In this document: one piece after another, positions 1-12,200 of the stretch
How the letters are laid out: every line of letters begins with the position of its first letter
How positions within the stretch are numbered: the stretch's first letter is position 1
Assembly (NCBI RefSeq): GCF_907165205.1
Contig: NC_058195.1
Span: forward strand, 26,246,936 to 26,310,935
Length of the DNA: 64,000 nucleotides
Origin: Coccinella septempunctata
Taxonomy: Eukaryota; Arthropoda; Insecta; Coleoptera; Coccinellidae
Direction of reading: 5' to 3'
Position numbers and translations under genes: made by a program
Notes under the pieces: generated by a model
Told to the model about the DNA's origin: nothing
Seen by the model: the letters and a program-made list of their open reading frames with translations, nothing else
The model's database searches: none

Positions 1-1
1 A

Positions 2-981
2 GGTCGCCAACAAAGTGTTTGTATCACTAACAACGGGAAAGATTATAAGTCTGAGTTTGCTGAGTCGAAATTTGGTATACCACAGGGAAGTGTCCTAGGC
101 CCGGTTTTATTCATTATTTTCATTAACGATCTGTTTACATTGGAGAGGGATTATTTCGATGCAATAACATGTTTTGCAGATGACACTAATGTCATTCTTG
201 GGGATAGAGAGTTCAAATATCTGGAAACTAGAGCAGAATTGGCTTTCAAACAGTTAAAATCTTGGTTCACTGCTAACAAGTTGATAATTAATGATGAAAA
301 AACTAAAGTAGTTTTATTCAGCACTCAGAGGTCTGTTAAGGGTAGAAGTGATACTGTTCAAATTGATGGATTGAATATTAAACTTGAAGAGTCAACAAAA
401 TTTTTGGGAGTTTATATAGATCAGTACTTGAAGTGGACTTGTCATATTGATTATTTATCAGGAAAGCTCTGTAGAATTGGATATGGCTTTCGTTTACTGT
501 CAGATTATTTAGATTATAAGATTATGCAAACTTTGAGTCTGTGTTAAGATATGGTATTGTTTGCTGGGGTTCTAGTTCAGAGGTGCAGAAATTATTTGTC
601 ATACAAAAGAGAATTTTGAGACTGTTGTCTAAATTAGGAGTTCTTGATTCATGTAGAGGAGTGTTAAAAAAAAATGGTATCTTGACAGTTTACGGTATTT
701 ATTTGTATGAATGCCTGATTTATTTCTTCAGAAACAAGGCCAGTTTTGCGATCCATATGCCAGACCATAAATATGAGACAAGAACTCTAGATTTCAATTA
801 CCCTAAGCATAGGTTGACAATGACAGAAAAACATCCTTCATACATGTGTATTAGAGTTTATAATAGATTACCTAATGAAATCAAGAGAATTGATAATTTT
901 AATTCATTTAAAAAGAAAGTAAAAGAAATGCTTATTAACTTAGAACCCTACTCTCTGCTAGAATATTTTGATGTTCAGTAG
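2..981 (+). pseudogene. CR1-group LINE ORF2, C-terminal half, frameshifted
   Basis: This encodes the second half of a non-LTR reverse transcriptase, which copies LINE RNA into DNA at a nicked target. It enters the window already open. The GIPQGSVLGP motif lies near 89-118 and the catalytic FADDT near 173-187. A small deletion near 520-545 shifts the frame, after which the thumb region resumes (YGIVCWG, then an SCRG motif) and runs to a stop at 979-981. No RNase H domain follows. The same C-terminal layout occurs in the minus-strand LINEs at 13.4, 39.6 and 57.9 kb, so they form one broad group. The 5' part lies outside the window. Confidence 0.85.
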
Positions 982-1082
982 GGGTAGGGAGTATTTTTGT
1001 TCGCGGTTTTTTGTTGACACTATTTAGTTGTGTGTGTAGCATAAATGTATTTGTGCTGTACATGCTTCGAAATAAAGACTGT

Positions 1083-1106
1083 TATCTATCTATCTATCTA
1101 TCTATC
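1083..1106. repeat. (TATC)6 microsatellite, LINE 3' tail
   Basis: Six perfect TATC units follow an AATAAA signal by seven bases. Their place at the junction of two LINEs on opposite strands marks them as the 3' tail of the left element. Confidence 0.9.
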
Positions 1107-2725
1107 CGGTTAGGGAGAAAGTGTTGACGTTGGGAGGACCTGAAATTTTCACGTTTCAACTTCAAAATGTGCCCTCGCAAGTTATTCCTATTCAGAGGAA
1201 ACATACTGCGAACCCTCTCACCGAAGTGGCCCTGCATGGCTCGAAACGAGAAGATCAGGTCACCGCGTACACGTCTCTCCTCGAAGAGTGACAAATCCAT
1301 GGCAGAAAGTCGCTGTTCATATGAGGGTCGCATTGGACCATAATAAGCGCGAGTGGCCCATCGCTGTGTGGACTCAAGAATATCGCTGGCGGCCTTCGTG
1401 GAGCACCACCAAACTGGACTAGCGTACTCAAGTGTTGATCGGACGTATGTCTTGAAAATAATCCCGAAAGTTCGGTCATCACAGCCTCTGAAGGATTTAT
1501 TGAACATGTAGGTAAGCTGTTTTGCTTTGGCTGAGATACGTTCTATATGGGCTAACCAACTAAGATCTTCCGAAATGGTAACGCCAAGGTCTTCAATCTG
1601 GGATACGGGAGTCAGGTATTCAGCATTGATAGTGTAACGCAAACGAGGGTTGTTTTTGCCTATGTGAAGTACAAAGCATTTACTTGTGTTAAGGGGAAGC
1701 AACCATTCTTCGCACCATTTATTCAAGATGTTCAAGTCAGTCTGAAGATCAGCGTGATTTACTATGGGGTTATTGTAAAGTTTGATGTCCTCGGCAAACT
1801 GTGACAGGGTGGATTTAAACCGGAATGGAAGATCGGAGGCGTAAAGAAGAAAGAGCAGAGGCCCCAAAACGGAGCCTTGAGGGACGCCAGATAGTACCGG
1901 CCAAGCGGATCAGGAGAATGAACTGCCAACACGCACGCGGTACGAACGGCCAGTCAGGAAAGCTTTAATCCAAACGAGCAGCTCTCCCCGAACACCAATG
2001 TGCTGCAACTTTGCAAGTAAACGGTTGTGCGGGACCCTGTCAAAAGCTTTGGAGAAATCAAGATATATGACGTCCGTTGGCTGACCGAAGTCCATTGCTT
2101 TTGTCCAGTCGGATATGCACGATAGGAGATTTGTTGTTGTGGAGCGTCCAGGAACAAAACCGTGCTGCTCGTCAGGAATCAAACCATTGGAAAGAGAAAA
2201 TTCAAGAAGCTTTTCACTAATTATCCTCTCCATTACCTTTGCAACGGCTGACAGCAGGCTTATAGGGCGATAGTTTTCGGGGGAAAGCTTGTCTCCTTTC
2301 TTGTAAATGGGGGTCACAGTAGCAAAAAGCCAATCCGAGGAAAGTGAACCTGTAATCATGGACTTGCGTAACATCATGGTGAGGGGGATAGATAGGGCAC
2401 TGGCACAACGCTTAAGAAGGAAAGGTGTAATTCCATCGCTGCCTGGAGCAGAAGAAATATTGAGCTTAGATAGGTGACGCTCCACCATTGCTTCATTGAT
2501 TTCAACATTCAGTATTTCGGAGCAGCATCGGGGAAACTGTGGGGTTGGACTCGGACCGGGCGGCTCAGGGGAAAAGGATTGAAAAAAAGATTTAGTCAGA
2601 ATGTCCGCCGTCTCTTCAAAGCCGCAACCTAGATTGCCACAGTCATCCTTGACGATCGGAACACTCACATTGGTGCTTAAAGATGATCTTACATATTTGA
2701 AAAAATTTTTTCTTGTAGACGAATT
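1107..2725 (-). pseudogene. CR1-clade LINE reverse transcriptase, inactive
   Basis: A minus-strand RT domain of CR1 type without RNase H. In order it has a finger motif with YKKGDKLSPENYRPISLLS, GFVPGRSTTTN, the first catalytic aspartate in YLDFSKAFDRVPH, GVPQGSVLGP and then FAEDIKLY where FADD is expected, so one catalytic Asp is replaced by Glu. One in-frame TGA at 1907-1909 interrupts an otherwise continuous frame. The C-terminus stops abruptly at 1107, where the TATC-tailed LINE is inserted. No endonuclease or ORF1 is present and the upstream side fades out near 2.7 kb, as in a 5'-truncated copy. Confidence 0.85.
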
Positions 2726-3023
2726 AGAAATATTTAGTTTATATTCCTTCAAATATTTTTTGAAAAATTTAAGAAATATTTCTCACAAATATTCTGATTC
2801 CTATGGATATTTATTTTCCTGAAACATTGCAGAATCTGTCATAAAAATTTCGTAGAATATTTCATGAAATATTAATGAATCTTATGAAGTCATATTTCAT
2901 GAAACATTTATTATATATCATGGAAATATTCTGCCAATCTCTCGAAAACTTTCTTGCCGTAAATATTCTCGAAACCTTTCATAAATATTTCATTTGTGTG
3001 CCACAAGTCACACATCTACCGAA
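2726..3023. other. AT-rich stretch with ATATTTC/GAAATATT motifs
   Basis: No gene is visible. Short AAATATTTC and ATGAAATATT words recur in both orientations every 20-40 bases, giving a loosely repetitive, self-complementary tract between two transposon relics. I cannot assign it to a family. Confidence 0.4.
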
Positions 3024-3311
3024 ACAATGGATTTATTGCAAACCAAATTTCCTGATCGCATAATTTCACGAAATTCAGCCGTTAAATGGCTACCTCGATC
3101 ATTCGATTCAACACCGCTGGATTATTTCTTATCGGGTTATGTTAAAGACTGAGTCTATATGGAGCCAATCGAATCGATTGCAGCCTTGAAACTCAAAATT
3201 CGTGAAGTTCTTAACGAAATAGACCCACCATTTTGTCGAAAAGTGATTGATTACTTTGATGAAAGAATCGACATCTGTAACCGTGGACGACCACGAGGTG
3301 GACATTTATAA
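3024..3311 (+). pseudogene. mariner-like transposase, C-terminal relic
   Basis: The C-terminal part of a mariner-type transposase, the enzyme that cuts and pastes Tc1/mariner DNA transposons. The frame shows FPDRIISRNSAVKWLPRS followed by a degraded SPDLxPLDYFLWG signature (here FDSTPLDYFLSGY), then KVIDYFDERI and RGGHL just before a stop at 3309-3311. An in-frame TGA lies near 3150. The N-terminal half and the terminal repeats are not recognisable, so this is an old fragment. Confidence 0.7.
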
Positions 3312-3544
3312 GATATCATTTCATTTTCCATTCATAATTGCCAAACCTTCCTTTTCAGGATGAATTTTAATTCATTTTTTTATTTTGATTTACAAAACAA
3401 AGTTCTTGTTGAAAAATCCTTTACTTCTGGCTACCTATATTTTACACCAATTTGATTTTGCGAACTATTTTCATTTCCAATAGATGGCATTGAATATTGG
3501 TTATTGATTTTATGTTTCTGTATTGAAATAAACCATAGATATAC

Positions 3545-4500
3545 TAACCCAACATGTAAGATGTCTGAAAACATGGTGTATGCACTGATTAGATTTTGTT
3601 TTTCCCGCTTCGAAAATAAAAGATAAGTTTCGTTTTTCCCACTGTAGGTAGCGCCGTTTAGGAATTGACAGTTGTCAATTGATATTTGAAAATAATTTGA
3701 ATGCATTCCTACGACTTGCGAATGTGCTGTATTTATAAGCGATTATTGGTGTATGAAAATGTATTACTTTCGAGAAAGGTAGTACAACATTCATTTATTG
3801 AACATGTCGTTCAGTTTTCTGTATGGACAATCAAGAACTACAGCTAAGAATTCGGTGTTGTTGGACTATCACCCTTTGTTGTTGGAAATTGAGGCAGAGC
3901 CAAATCAGATGAACATTCGGGATGGATAGAGCTAACAGTTTTATGGCAACTTCAGCAATATTTAAGCAATAGAGGAACTGTATTGAAAATACGTAATGTG
4001 AATTGTGAGCATGTATTAAGAAACAGAAATATGTTAATCTGTTCGAGTCTGTTCTTCAAATATTCTTCACAAGTATAGTGAAAATTGCGTTTCAATCAAC
4101 TGTGTTTTATTGAATTCATATTGAATTGCCTTCCTCAACAATACAATTTGTCAAACAAAAATTATCTTGAAGAAAAATAGAAGTACTCCTTCGAATCCTT
4201 CTATAGTGTTGAAATATCTGCAGATTCGTTTTTACAACGAAAATACAAGTGTAAATCACTAATAATCGTTAACAGCTGATTCTTTGATGGATCAGGAACA
4301 CAGAGATGACTGTAATCTGTGATCGATATAAAGGCAGAACAAAATAAAGCGAGAGGGTATCATTAGATTTTCTTTCATAGAACAAGGATAGAACATGGTG
4401 GCGCCGCCACGAAACGAATCTCTTATTTTCGATTTAGTCTAATGTCATTCCATTCAAAAATTGACGAGTGCATACACCATATTTTTAGACATCTTACCAA
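3545..4500. repeat. Repeat A, left copy (inverted partner at 46.9-48.2 kb)
   Basis: About 0.95 kb that matches the reverse complement of 46.86-48.25 kb through many shared blocks, such as AAGATGTCT, the word CAATCAAGAACTACAGCTAA, AATACGTAATGTGAATTGTG, TTCTTCAAATATTCTTCAC and GGTGGCGC. The copies differ by scattered substitutions and short indels. It has no convincing ORF. The family is unknown; it could be a non-autonomous transposon or a duplicated regulatory region. Confidence 0.75.
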
Positions 4501-4833
4501 CATGGATGAGCCCTCCCATATTCAGGATATGGAAGAATGTGTTGCCAGCGCAACTAAGAGAGAGATAGAGATATTTCAAAACACTCGGGAAAATGCACAA
4601 AAAGCATATAAACCGCAAACTAAACACTCGTAAACAACTCTTTTAGCGAGCTTTTTGTCACTACTAGCTCTATCTTTCTCTAGGCAACAAGTTCCTCTTT
4701 CCTTTACCGCTTCCATTGTAAGATACATATAATTTCTATGAAATAAACCAATTTTGTCTATGACTTTTTTCTAATCGATTGACATTACGTTTTTGTGAGA
4801 CAACAATATATTTCAAATGTTACTCAACAATGA

Positions 4834-5841
4834 TGTACCACTATTCAACAAGAGAATATGCCGATATGATATACATTTATGGATATTGTGATGGCAATGG
4901 AAGAAATTTTGTAGAAGAGTATCGTTCTAGATTTCCGAATAGAAGGATTCCCAACCACCGGACCTTCTCATCAGTTTTTATATATCTCAGGGACCATGGA
5001 AAATTTCTAAATTCGAAACCACTGCGAAAAGGTATTGTAAATAATACTGAAAACATTGTGAAAATTATTGAGAACGATTCAAGTATCATTACACGCAAGG
5101 TAGCACAAAGAACAGGGGTTTCTCAAAAAACAGTGTGCACTACTTCAAAACAGGAAAACTACCATCCATACCATTTAACTAAAGTTCAACGTTTGGAAGA
5201 TCCTGATCATGAATCGAGACTGCGGTTTTCAAATTGGCTGGTCAATATTAGAAGAAGAATATCACGCATTATTTTTACTGATGAAGCACAGTTCACCAGA
5301 GATGGTGTAATTAATATGAGAAATTCACATGTGTGGGCTAAAGAAAATTCCCATTCAAAAACTCAAAAAAATTTACAGTATAGATTTTCTATAAATTGGA
5401 CCGCATTTTTTCGACAGTACGTTGAATTCACAAATTTATTTAGATATTTTAAATCATGGTTTACATGAATTATAAGGAAATGACAACCAACATGGGATTT
5501 ATTTCCAACAAGACGGGGCTCCGCCTCATTATAATCTGCAGGTCCGTGAATTCTTGCACAATCGGTATGATGGTCGTCTTATAGGTCGAGAGAGTACTAT
5601 TCCATGGCCAGCAAGATCGCCTGACCTTTGGCCCCTAGATTATTTCTTATGGGGTTACAAGCGACAATTAGTTTAGAACGTTGAAATAAATTCCAAGGAA
5701 CAACCCAAAGAAAGGATTGCAGCAGATTGTATTAAGATTAGGAGTGATACCGTAGTGATAAGGAAATCAACCCATCATATTTATGTCGGAGCTCGAAAAT
5801 GTATTGAGATGAAAAGAGGACATTTCGAGTATCTTCTATAA
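4834..5841 (+). pseudogene. Tc1/mariner-superfamily transposase with DUF4817-type N-terminus
   Basis: A relic of a cut-and-paste transposase. The N-terminus has the helix-turn-helix layout EYADMIYIYGYCDGN then YRSRFPNRRIPNHRTFSSV that characterises the DUF4817 insect family. The catalytic core follows: FTDEAQFTRDG carries the first Asp, FQQDGAPPHYN (5,490 region, after a frame break near 5,400-5,470) the second, and WPARSPDLWPLDYFLWGY the third, with about 36 residues between the last two. The C-terminal RGHFEYLL ends at a TAA at 5839-5841. At least one stop and frameshifts make it inactive. Its stop codon directly abuts the (TAA)n tract where the next elements sit. Confidence 0.85.
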
Positions 5842-5853
5842 ATAATAATAATA
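5842..5853. repeat. (TAA)n tract at the left edge of R4-1
   Basis: Four ATA/TAA units lie between the transposase stop and the ATG of the first R4-clade LINE. The matching TAA units at 9145-9157 lie on the other side of that LINE. Together they read as one interrupted TAA microsatellite, most simply the 3' tail of the minus-strand LINE at 13.4-18.9 kb. Confidence 0.8.
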
Positions 5854-8800
5854 ATGGCAGAAGAAACTGATACTGAAAGCCCATCTTGCAACGCGAGTGA
5901 GCCTGAACACCAGGACGATAGGGAAGAGCTCCGCCGACAAGTTGACTCTGACATGAGGAGATACTTTGCCGAACTGGAAGGAACAGATCCTCTTCATCGA
6001 GTAGCACCTCCACGGCTCAATACATCCAAAAAACTGTCACTTATAATCGACATCTTGAATAAGGACGTGTTACCTGAATACCTACAGAACGGAAGTTCAT
6101 TGGAATATCTGCATCTAGTTTTTCACTGTGCAGCGCTGACGACAGCGAAAACCATGGGGGCAAAAATTCGCCAAACGAACAATGATGGTCCAAAATTACA
6201 CAAATTACACGCGCCAGCATGGCAGAAACGTCTTCAACACAAAACAGAAAGGCTAAGAAGAGACATTGTACGACTGACGGAGTACGTGAACGGGAATCGA
6301 GGAAGAAAGGTCGTGAAAGCTGCCAAAGAGATCATGGATCGAAACAGGACTCACACAGAACGAGAGACGGAGAATGCTACAGCTCACCACTGCCTCGACA
6401 CTCTGAAACAAAAATTAAGTCTGTATGCAGAACGCCTGAGGAGATATAAAAGCAATTATAGCCGGAAAAGAGACAATAATTCATTCGAAAAGTCGGAAGA
6501 ATCTTTCTACCGGTCACTCACATCGTCGGATGGAGAAAATGGAAAGTTACCACCAAAGGAAGCCATTGAACAATTCTGGACCGAACAATTATCAACGAAA
6601 CCTCACTTCAATGGAGATACCGGATGGATTGAAGATGAAAAATCTGAAGCTATAAAATATGAGCCGATGCAGCATGACATGATCACAATTGAAGAAGTAA
6701 AATCAGCTATCAGAGGACTGCACAACTGGAAAGCACCTGGGCCTGATGGATTACAGAACTTCTGGATCAAGAAACTTTGGATCATGCATGACAAATTGAC
6801 CTCCGCAATAAATGATGTCATTGAAAATCCTGAAAGAATGCAAGTATTCCTTACACATGGCACAACATACTTGTTACCTAAAGACCAAAGGAATACAGAA
6901 GACCCATCCAAGTACCGACCAATCACATGTCTTCCAACGATGTACAAATTAATCACATCGTGCATTTCAAACCGAATTCACAACCATTGCGAAAGGAATA
7001 ACATAATCGCCATGCAACAGAAAGGATGCACCAAAGACAGCCGAGGGTGCAAAGAACAACTAATAATAGATTCAGTTATCTGCAATCAAGCGTTCTCTAA
7101 GCGAGGGAATCTTTACGCTGCGTACATAGACTACAAAAAAGCATTCGATTCTATACCTCACGAATGGTTCTTGACGATCTTGAAGATTTACAAGGTGGAT
7201 CCCAATATTGTTAAGTTCCTGAAAAACGCCATGTCAACCTGGCGTACTAGTCTTCAAATGAAAGCAGCAGATTGCTCCATTACAACAGGACCTATTCCAA
7301 TAAGACGCGGAATTTTCCAAGGAGACTCGCTGAGCCCTCTGTGGTTCTGCATGGCCCTGAATCCCTTGTCTCATAGATTGAATTCTACGGACTACGGATT
7401 TTCCATCAAGAGCGGCAGTAGAACTATGATGAAACTGAATCATCTCCTTTACATGGACGACTTGAAACTCTTCGCATCTACCAAAAAACAAATGCAACTG
7501 ATGCTGAAAATGGTGGAAGGATTCTCGGAAGACATCAAAATGAAGTTTGGACTAGAAAAATGTCGACTGCTTAACATAACGAGAGGGAAAATAGAAGATG
7601 GTACGTTCAAACTCAAGGAAGGTGCAGAAATTGAAGCATTAAAGGAAGGAGACACATACAAGTATCTAGGCATAAAACAAGCAAGAAAAATCAATCAGAC
7701 CCAGATGAAGAAAGAATTAACGGAGGAGTTCACCCGAAGATTGAGGTGGATAATGAGAACTGGTCTTAACAGCAAGAATCTGATAAAAGCGATTAACACC
7801 TATGCTTGCTCGGCGCTGAGCTATTCATTTGGTATTATCTCTTGAACGACCACCGATTTAGCAGCTTTACAGAGAAAAATAAGGACGATGCTGACTAAAC
7901 ACAATAAACATCACCCCAAAAGCTCAATAGAACGGACAGAGCTGCCACGACATCTTGGGGGTAGAGGAATTGTTGATTTGTCCAACCGTATGTCCCAGGA
8001 AATTGAAGGACTTCGAAAATATTTCTTGAGCAAGGCAGCTTCGTCAGAACTCCATCGAGTAGTTTGTGTTGCTGATAGTTCTACACCATTAAAGCTACAA
8101 CAGGATCACTTGGAAACCGTCGAACACTCTGCAGAAAGTAAAATGCAAAAACTGATTGGCAAACCTTTGCATGGGAGGCACCAGAACGAGGTCAACCATG
8201 ATTACGTCGACATATCTGCGTCGAACTACTGGTTGACTTCCGGAAGGTTGTTTCCTGAGACAGAGGGCTTCATGCTCGCCATCCAGGATCAGGTGATTCC
8301 AACAAGAAATTACATGAAGTACATCGCCAAGGATGCCTCAGTGGCGGACGATAGCTGTCGTTATGGCTGTGCGACACATGAAACTATCCAGCACATCACC
8401 GGGGGATGTCAGAAGTTCGCGGGCACGGAGTACAAAAATAGACATGATGCTGTTGCCAAGATTCTTCACCAAGAATTGGCACTAAAACACCAACTTCTAA
8501 CTTCGAAAAAGGTTCCTTATTACAATTACCATCCGGATGCTGTGCTGGAAAACGAACATCACAAGCTCTACTGGGATCGCACGGTTCTCACAGACCGAAA
8601 AATAACCCACAATAGACCAGACCTCATATTGCTCAATAAGGATGAGGACAGAGCACTATTCATCGACGTGGCAATTCCAAATAATACCAATCTTCTAGAT
8701 AGGCACACTGGAAAAATTTCAAAATACAGAGATCTCGAGGAACAGACCAGAAGACAGTGGAAGCTGAAAGATATCAAGACCATCCCTATTGTCATTTCAT

Positions 8801-9084
8801 CTACAGGCCTGATACCGAAGAAACTACTAGAGAACTTGAGGAAACTTGAGTTGGACGATAATATCTATAGAGTCATGCAGAAGGCGGTAATGCTCGGAAC
8901 GGCGAGAACTGTACGCAAGTACATGGGGAATGCAGAGGAACACCGTCTGCTCCGACAGGAAGTGCGGGTGGAGCAGGAATCCAAGCTACAGCAGGGAGGC
9001 GAGGAGCGACCTGGACCCGACCACCACCACGAGCCCGAAAACCTGGAAAGGGCTCCAACAGAGCTTAATCCTTTTGATATCTGA
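5854..9084 (+). pseudogene. R4/Dong-clade reverse transcriptase-endonuclease, one internal stop
   Basis: A continuous frame of about 1077 codons broken only by a TGA at 7843-7845, at a place where tryptophan would fit (TGG to TGA). The RT fold begins near residue 292 with NWKAPGPDG, continues through AYIDYKKAFDSIPHEW and FQGDSLSPLWF, and has an intact YMDD near residue 533. The C-terminal third has the CCHC knuckle (CRYGCATHETIQHITGGC) near residue 832 and the PD-(D/E)xK-type site RPDLILL...FIDVAIP near 922-936, both conserved. The enzyme would nick target DNA with the restriction-like domain and prime reverse transcription there. Apart from the nonsense codon the copy looks young. Confidence 0.88.
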
Positions 9085-9157
9085 GATATCTGGGATAAGT
9101 GAATTTTCCTCTGGAGAGGAGTGTGAAAGCCGCAAGGCTAAAGTCATAATAATAATT

Positions 9158-9170
9158 ATTTCAACATCAA
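9158..9170. repeat. 13-bp target-site duplication, left copy
   Basis: ATTTCAACATCAA at 9158-9170 recurs exactly at 13340-13352 and flanks the second R4-clade LINE. Joining the two flanks restores a continuous 3' end of the minus-strand LINE, which supports a real target duplication. Confidence 0.88.
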
Positions 9171-9239
9171 CCCGCACGGGGGTACTACTTAGTAGTATAC
9201 GGGTGTGACAATCCCGCGGACCCCGGTCACTCTCAGCCG
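9171..9239 (+). promoter_or_regulatory. Structured 5' UTR of R4-2
   Basis: A GC-rich leader in AT-rich surroundings. It contains the palindrome TACTACTTAGTAGTA, a CGGGG/CCCCG pairing and a GTGAC/GTCAC pairing. HDV-like self-cleaving ribozymes are known at the 5' ends of several R2- and R4-group LINEs, so this leader is a candidate. I could not fold it, and the first base is C rather than the usual G. Confidence 0.35.
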
Positions 9240-12200
9240 ATGTCGGAAAGAAATCAGCTAAGCCTCGGAAAACAGTCGCTGCCTGGGGATCGTCAGGGCA
9301 CGTCTGGAGTTGGTGCTGGACGTGACAGCATGCGGGACACCAACGGCAGAACGCTAAGAAGGCGGGCGCCTGCCACACAAAAAGCTACGCCTCTAGACGA
9401 GGAGGACATCGACGAGGAGAGAGTTCAGGTTGTCGGTCGCATAGGGATTCAAAGCTCGCAAGAGCACCCCGTAGTCGGAACCGGCAGCCGAAACAGGACA
9501 GCACAAAGGGGACGCCACAAGTGGACGCCCGAGCAACATAGCCTGCTGTCTGCGCTATACAGAAGATCAGGACCCGACAGAAGGGGACACATGAATAGGC
9601 TGCATGGTCTGTGGTGCGAAAATTGTCCAGTCCTCAACTACATGACGCAGCAAAACCTGAGAGATCAGATCAGTCATCTCAAAAGAAGAGGAATCTTGCA
9701 GCGGTCTCAAGAGCAAGGAAGGTTGGAACAACAAGCTGAGGAGCAGGTGACAGATGCTTTGAGCCAACATCAGCAATTGACGGTTGACATAACTCAAGAA
9801 CAAGCTGTAGCCCTTTTGAGTGATATCGCGGGCCGAACCAGGACTGGTACACGCTCCAACAGGCCAACAACGGAACATGTGAGAGATGTTCCAGATATAG
9901 AACGCGCTGAAGAGCAGGTGACAGATGCTCCAGGCCAACAACACCAAGCGATGACTCACAGAGGTGAAGCTGTAGCCCTAGAAGCAAGGCCAAGAACGGA
10001 AAAAGTGAGAGAAGTTCCAGAGATAGAACTAGCTGGAGAGCAGGTGACAGATGCTCCAGACCGACAGCAACAAAGGCCAAGGACAGTGAGAGATTCATCA
10101 GAGTTAATCGACAATACGAAAGAGGCATTTGAGGCTGCCGTTAGAGACCCACTGATCAAACCCACCCGGATAAAATCCAGACACAAGGCTGAAGATCTAG
10201 CCGTTTTGAATAGCATCATTCAAGATCATCTTAACGAGACCTGTTCACTGAAAGAGGTGGAGGCTGCAGTGAGAGCAGCCGCTTATCTACTATGTCCACT
10301 GAAAAGTACAGCTGCGAATAATAATAATAAGCATAGGAAAAGGCTAAATCAACTTGACATCAAAATAAAATCAATGAGGCAGCAGGCATCTTGGTACCAA
10401 TGTGTCATAGATGTTCTGAAAGGAAAAACTAAACCGAGCAAGAGAATGAAGGAGATGATTGAGGAGCTTCGTGCTACACATGGTACCGTTAACTTGCCCA
10501 CAGTCCATCTACTGAAGCAGAAAGCTGTAGATAAAATAAGATCACTTGCAGCAGCACGAAAGAAATTGATAAGGAGAAAAAGATGGATCGAAGATAACAA
10601 CACCTTCACCGCGGAACCATCGAAATTATTTCAACCTCAACAGCAAGAGGTGCAAAACCCACCATCACCTCAGGACGTCGAAGAGTTTTGGAAAAGCCTG
10701 TACGAACAACCAGCAAAAACCAGGGATACTCCAGCACTTCCCAGATTCCAGCAGATGTGTGATCAAACCCTACAGCAGAACGACGAACTTTCTGAAATAT
10801 CAGCCGAAGATATTAGACAAGCCCTTAAGAACAAGAATGATTTCACAGCACCCGGACCAGACGGTATTCAGAACTACTGGTGGAAGAGCTTTCCGGCTAC
10901 ACATAAACACCTGGCAAGATTATTCAGCGGAATGCTGATTCGCCGTGAGCCCATTCCTTCATGGTTAGTGGAGGGTAGGACAGTGCTGATACCAAAATCA
11001 GGGGACTTAGGGCAACCCAAGAACTATCGCCCAATCACTTGCCGCAATACACTGTACAAGATACTCACAAGTGTTATTCAAGATCGAATTCTGAGGGTCA
11101 TTGGACCAGTGTGGGACAGTATCTACGAACAGATGGGAGCAAAGAAAGGAGTACAAGGATGCAAGGACAACTTGCTGATCGACAAGAGCGTATGCCTAGA
11201 CGCCAGACATTACAAGCGCGACCTACATACATCATGGTTAGACTACGCGAAAGCATTTGACACCTCGCCGCACGACCTGATCATACGGCTATTAAAAATG
11301 CTGAAAGTCCACCCTAACATCATCCATGCGATAGAAAGCATCATTGCGTTGTGGAAAACGAAGTTTGCCATCCGAGCAGAGGGACGAACCGTTTATACGG
11401 GATGGGTGAGGTACAGAAGAGGAGTGTTCCAGGGAGATTCGCTAAGCCCGTTATTATTCTGCCTAACACTCATGCCACTATCAATTGAGCTGAGGGCAAG
11501 CAAAATAGGATACAAGGCCGGTCCACCAGGCAGAAGGAACCACCTGATCTCCCACCTTATGTACGTGGACGACTTGAAACTCTACGCTCCCTCCAGGACC
11601 GCACTACAGCAACTATTGAATATCGTTTCCGACTACACCTCTGCAATGGGAATGTCATTTGGCTTGGACAAGTGTGCTGTTTTTCATCTCCGCAGGGGAA
11701 GGGTTGATGATCCAGGAGAAGATATCCAACTGGAAGATGGAATGACTTTTCGATGTCTCGAAGAGGGAGAAACTTACAAGTTTCTCAGGATGAAACAGAG
11801 GGGAGTACTGGAGACAACCCAAATAAAGGACGCCTTATCAGCCAGCTACAAGAAGAAGCTGAGAGACATCTGGAAATCACAGCTGTCAGGAAAGGACAAA
11901 GTATCAGCTACAAATATGCTAGCCATCCCGATACTTACCTACTCTTTCGGGGTGGTAAACTGGACGGTGAACGAACTCCTCGATCTTGATAGGTCAACAA
12001 GAAAAACGATGAACATGAATCGTAGCCTTCACCCAAATAGCTCGATTCAGAGGATATACCTTCCCCGAAGCCAGGGGGGTAGAGGATTGCAATGTTTGGA
12101 ATACCAACACTATCAACAAACATTGGAAACAGCAGTAAGGGTCCTAAGAAGTGAAGATCCGCTTCTGAAGTTTGTAGCTCAGCATGAACTCGCGAATCAC

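Larger units (their letters stand above)
1..1106 (+). mobile_element. 3' portion of a CR1-group LINE with TATC tail
   Basis: This is the 3' end of a plus-strand LINE: the end of ORF2, a short 3' UTR, an AATAAA at 1071-1076 and a tail of six TATC units (1083-1106). At 1107 the sequence changes abruptly to a minus-strand CR1 reverse transcriptase interrupted near its C-terminus. The LINE therefore appears to have inserted into that older element. The other half of the host element would lie left of the window. Confidence 0.75.
5842..9157 (+). mobile_element. R4/Dong-clade LINE copy 1 (R4-1)
   Basis: A single-ORF LINE with a C-terminal restriction-like endonuclease, lying between TAA repeats on both sides. 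Dong-type elements of the R4 clade are known to insert into TAA repeats, which fits. There is essentially no 5' UTR: the ATG follows the TAA tract directly, so the copy may be 5'-truncated near its start codon. The 3' UTR (9085-9144) holds two short hairpins, around CCTCTGGAGAGG and AGCCGCAAGGCT. Confidence 0.8.

Noticed and set aside
4442..4633. 63-codon ORF after the conserved GGTGGCGC block
   Set aside because: It has no known domain and is not conserved as a frame in the partner copy at 46.9 kb.
9449..10609. Minus-strand frames of 62-149 codons opposite the R4-2 N-terminus
   Set aside because: They mirror the GC-biased R4-2 ORF and have no independent domain.
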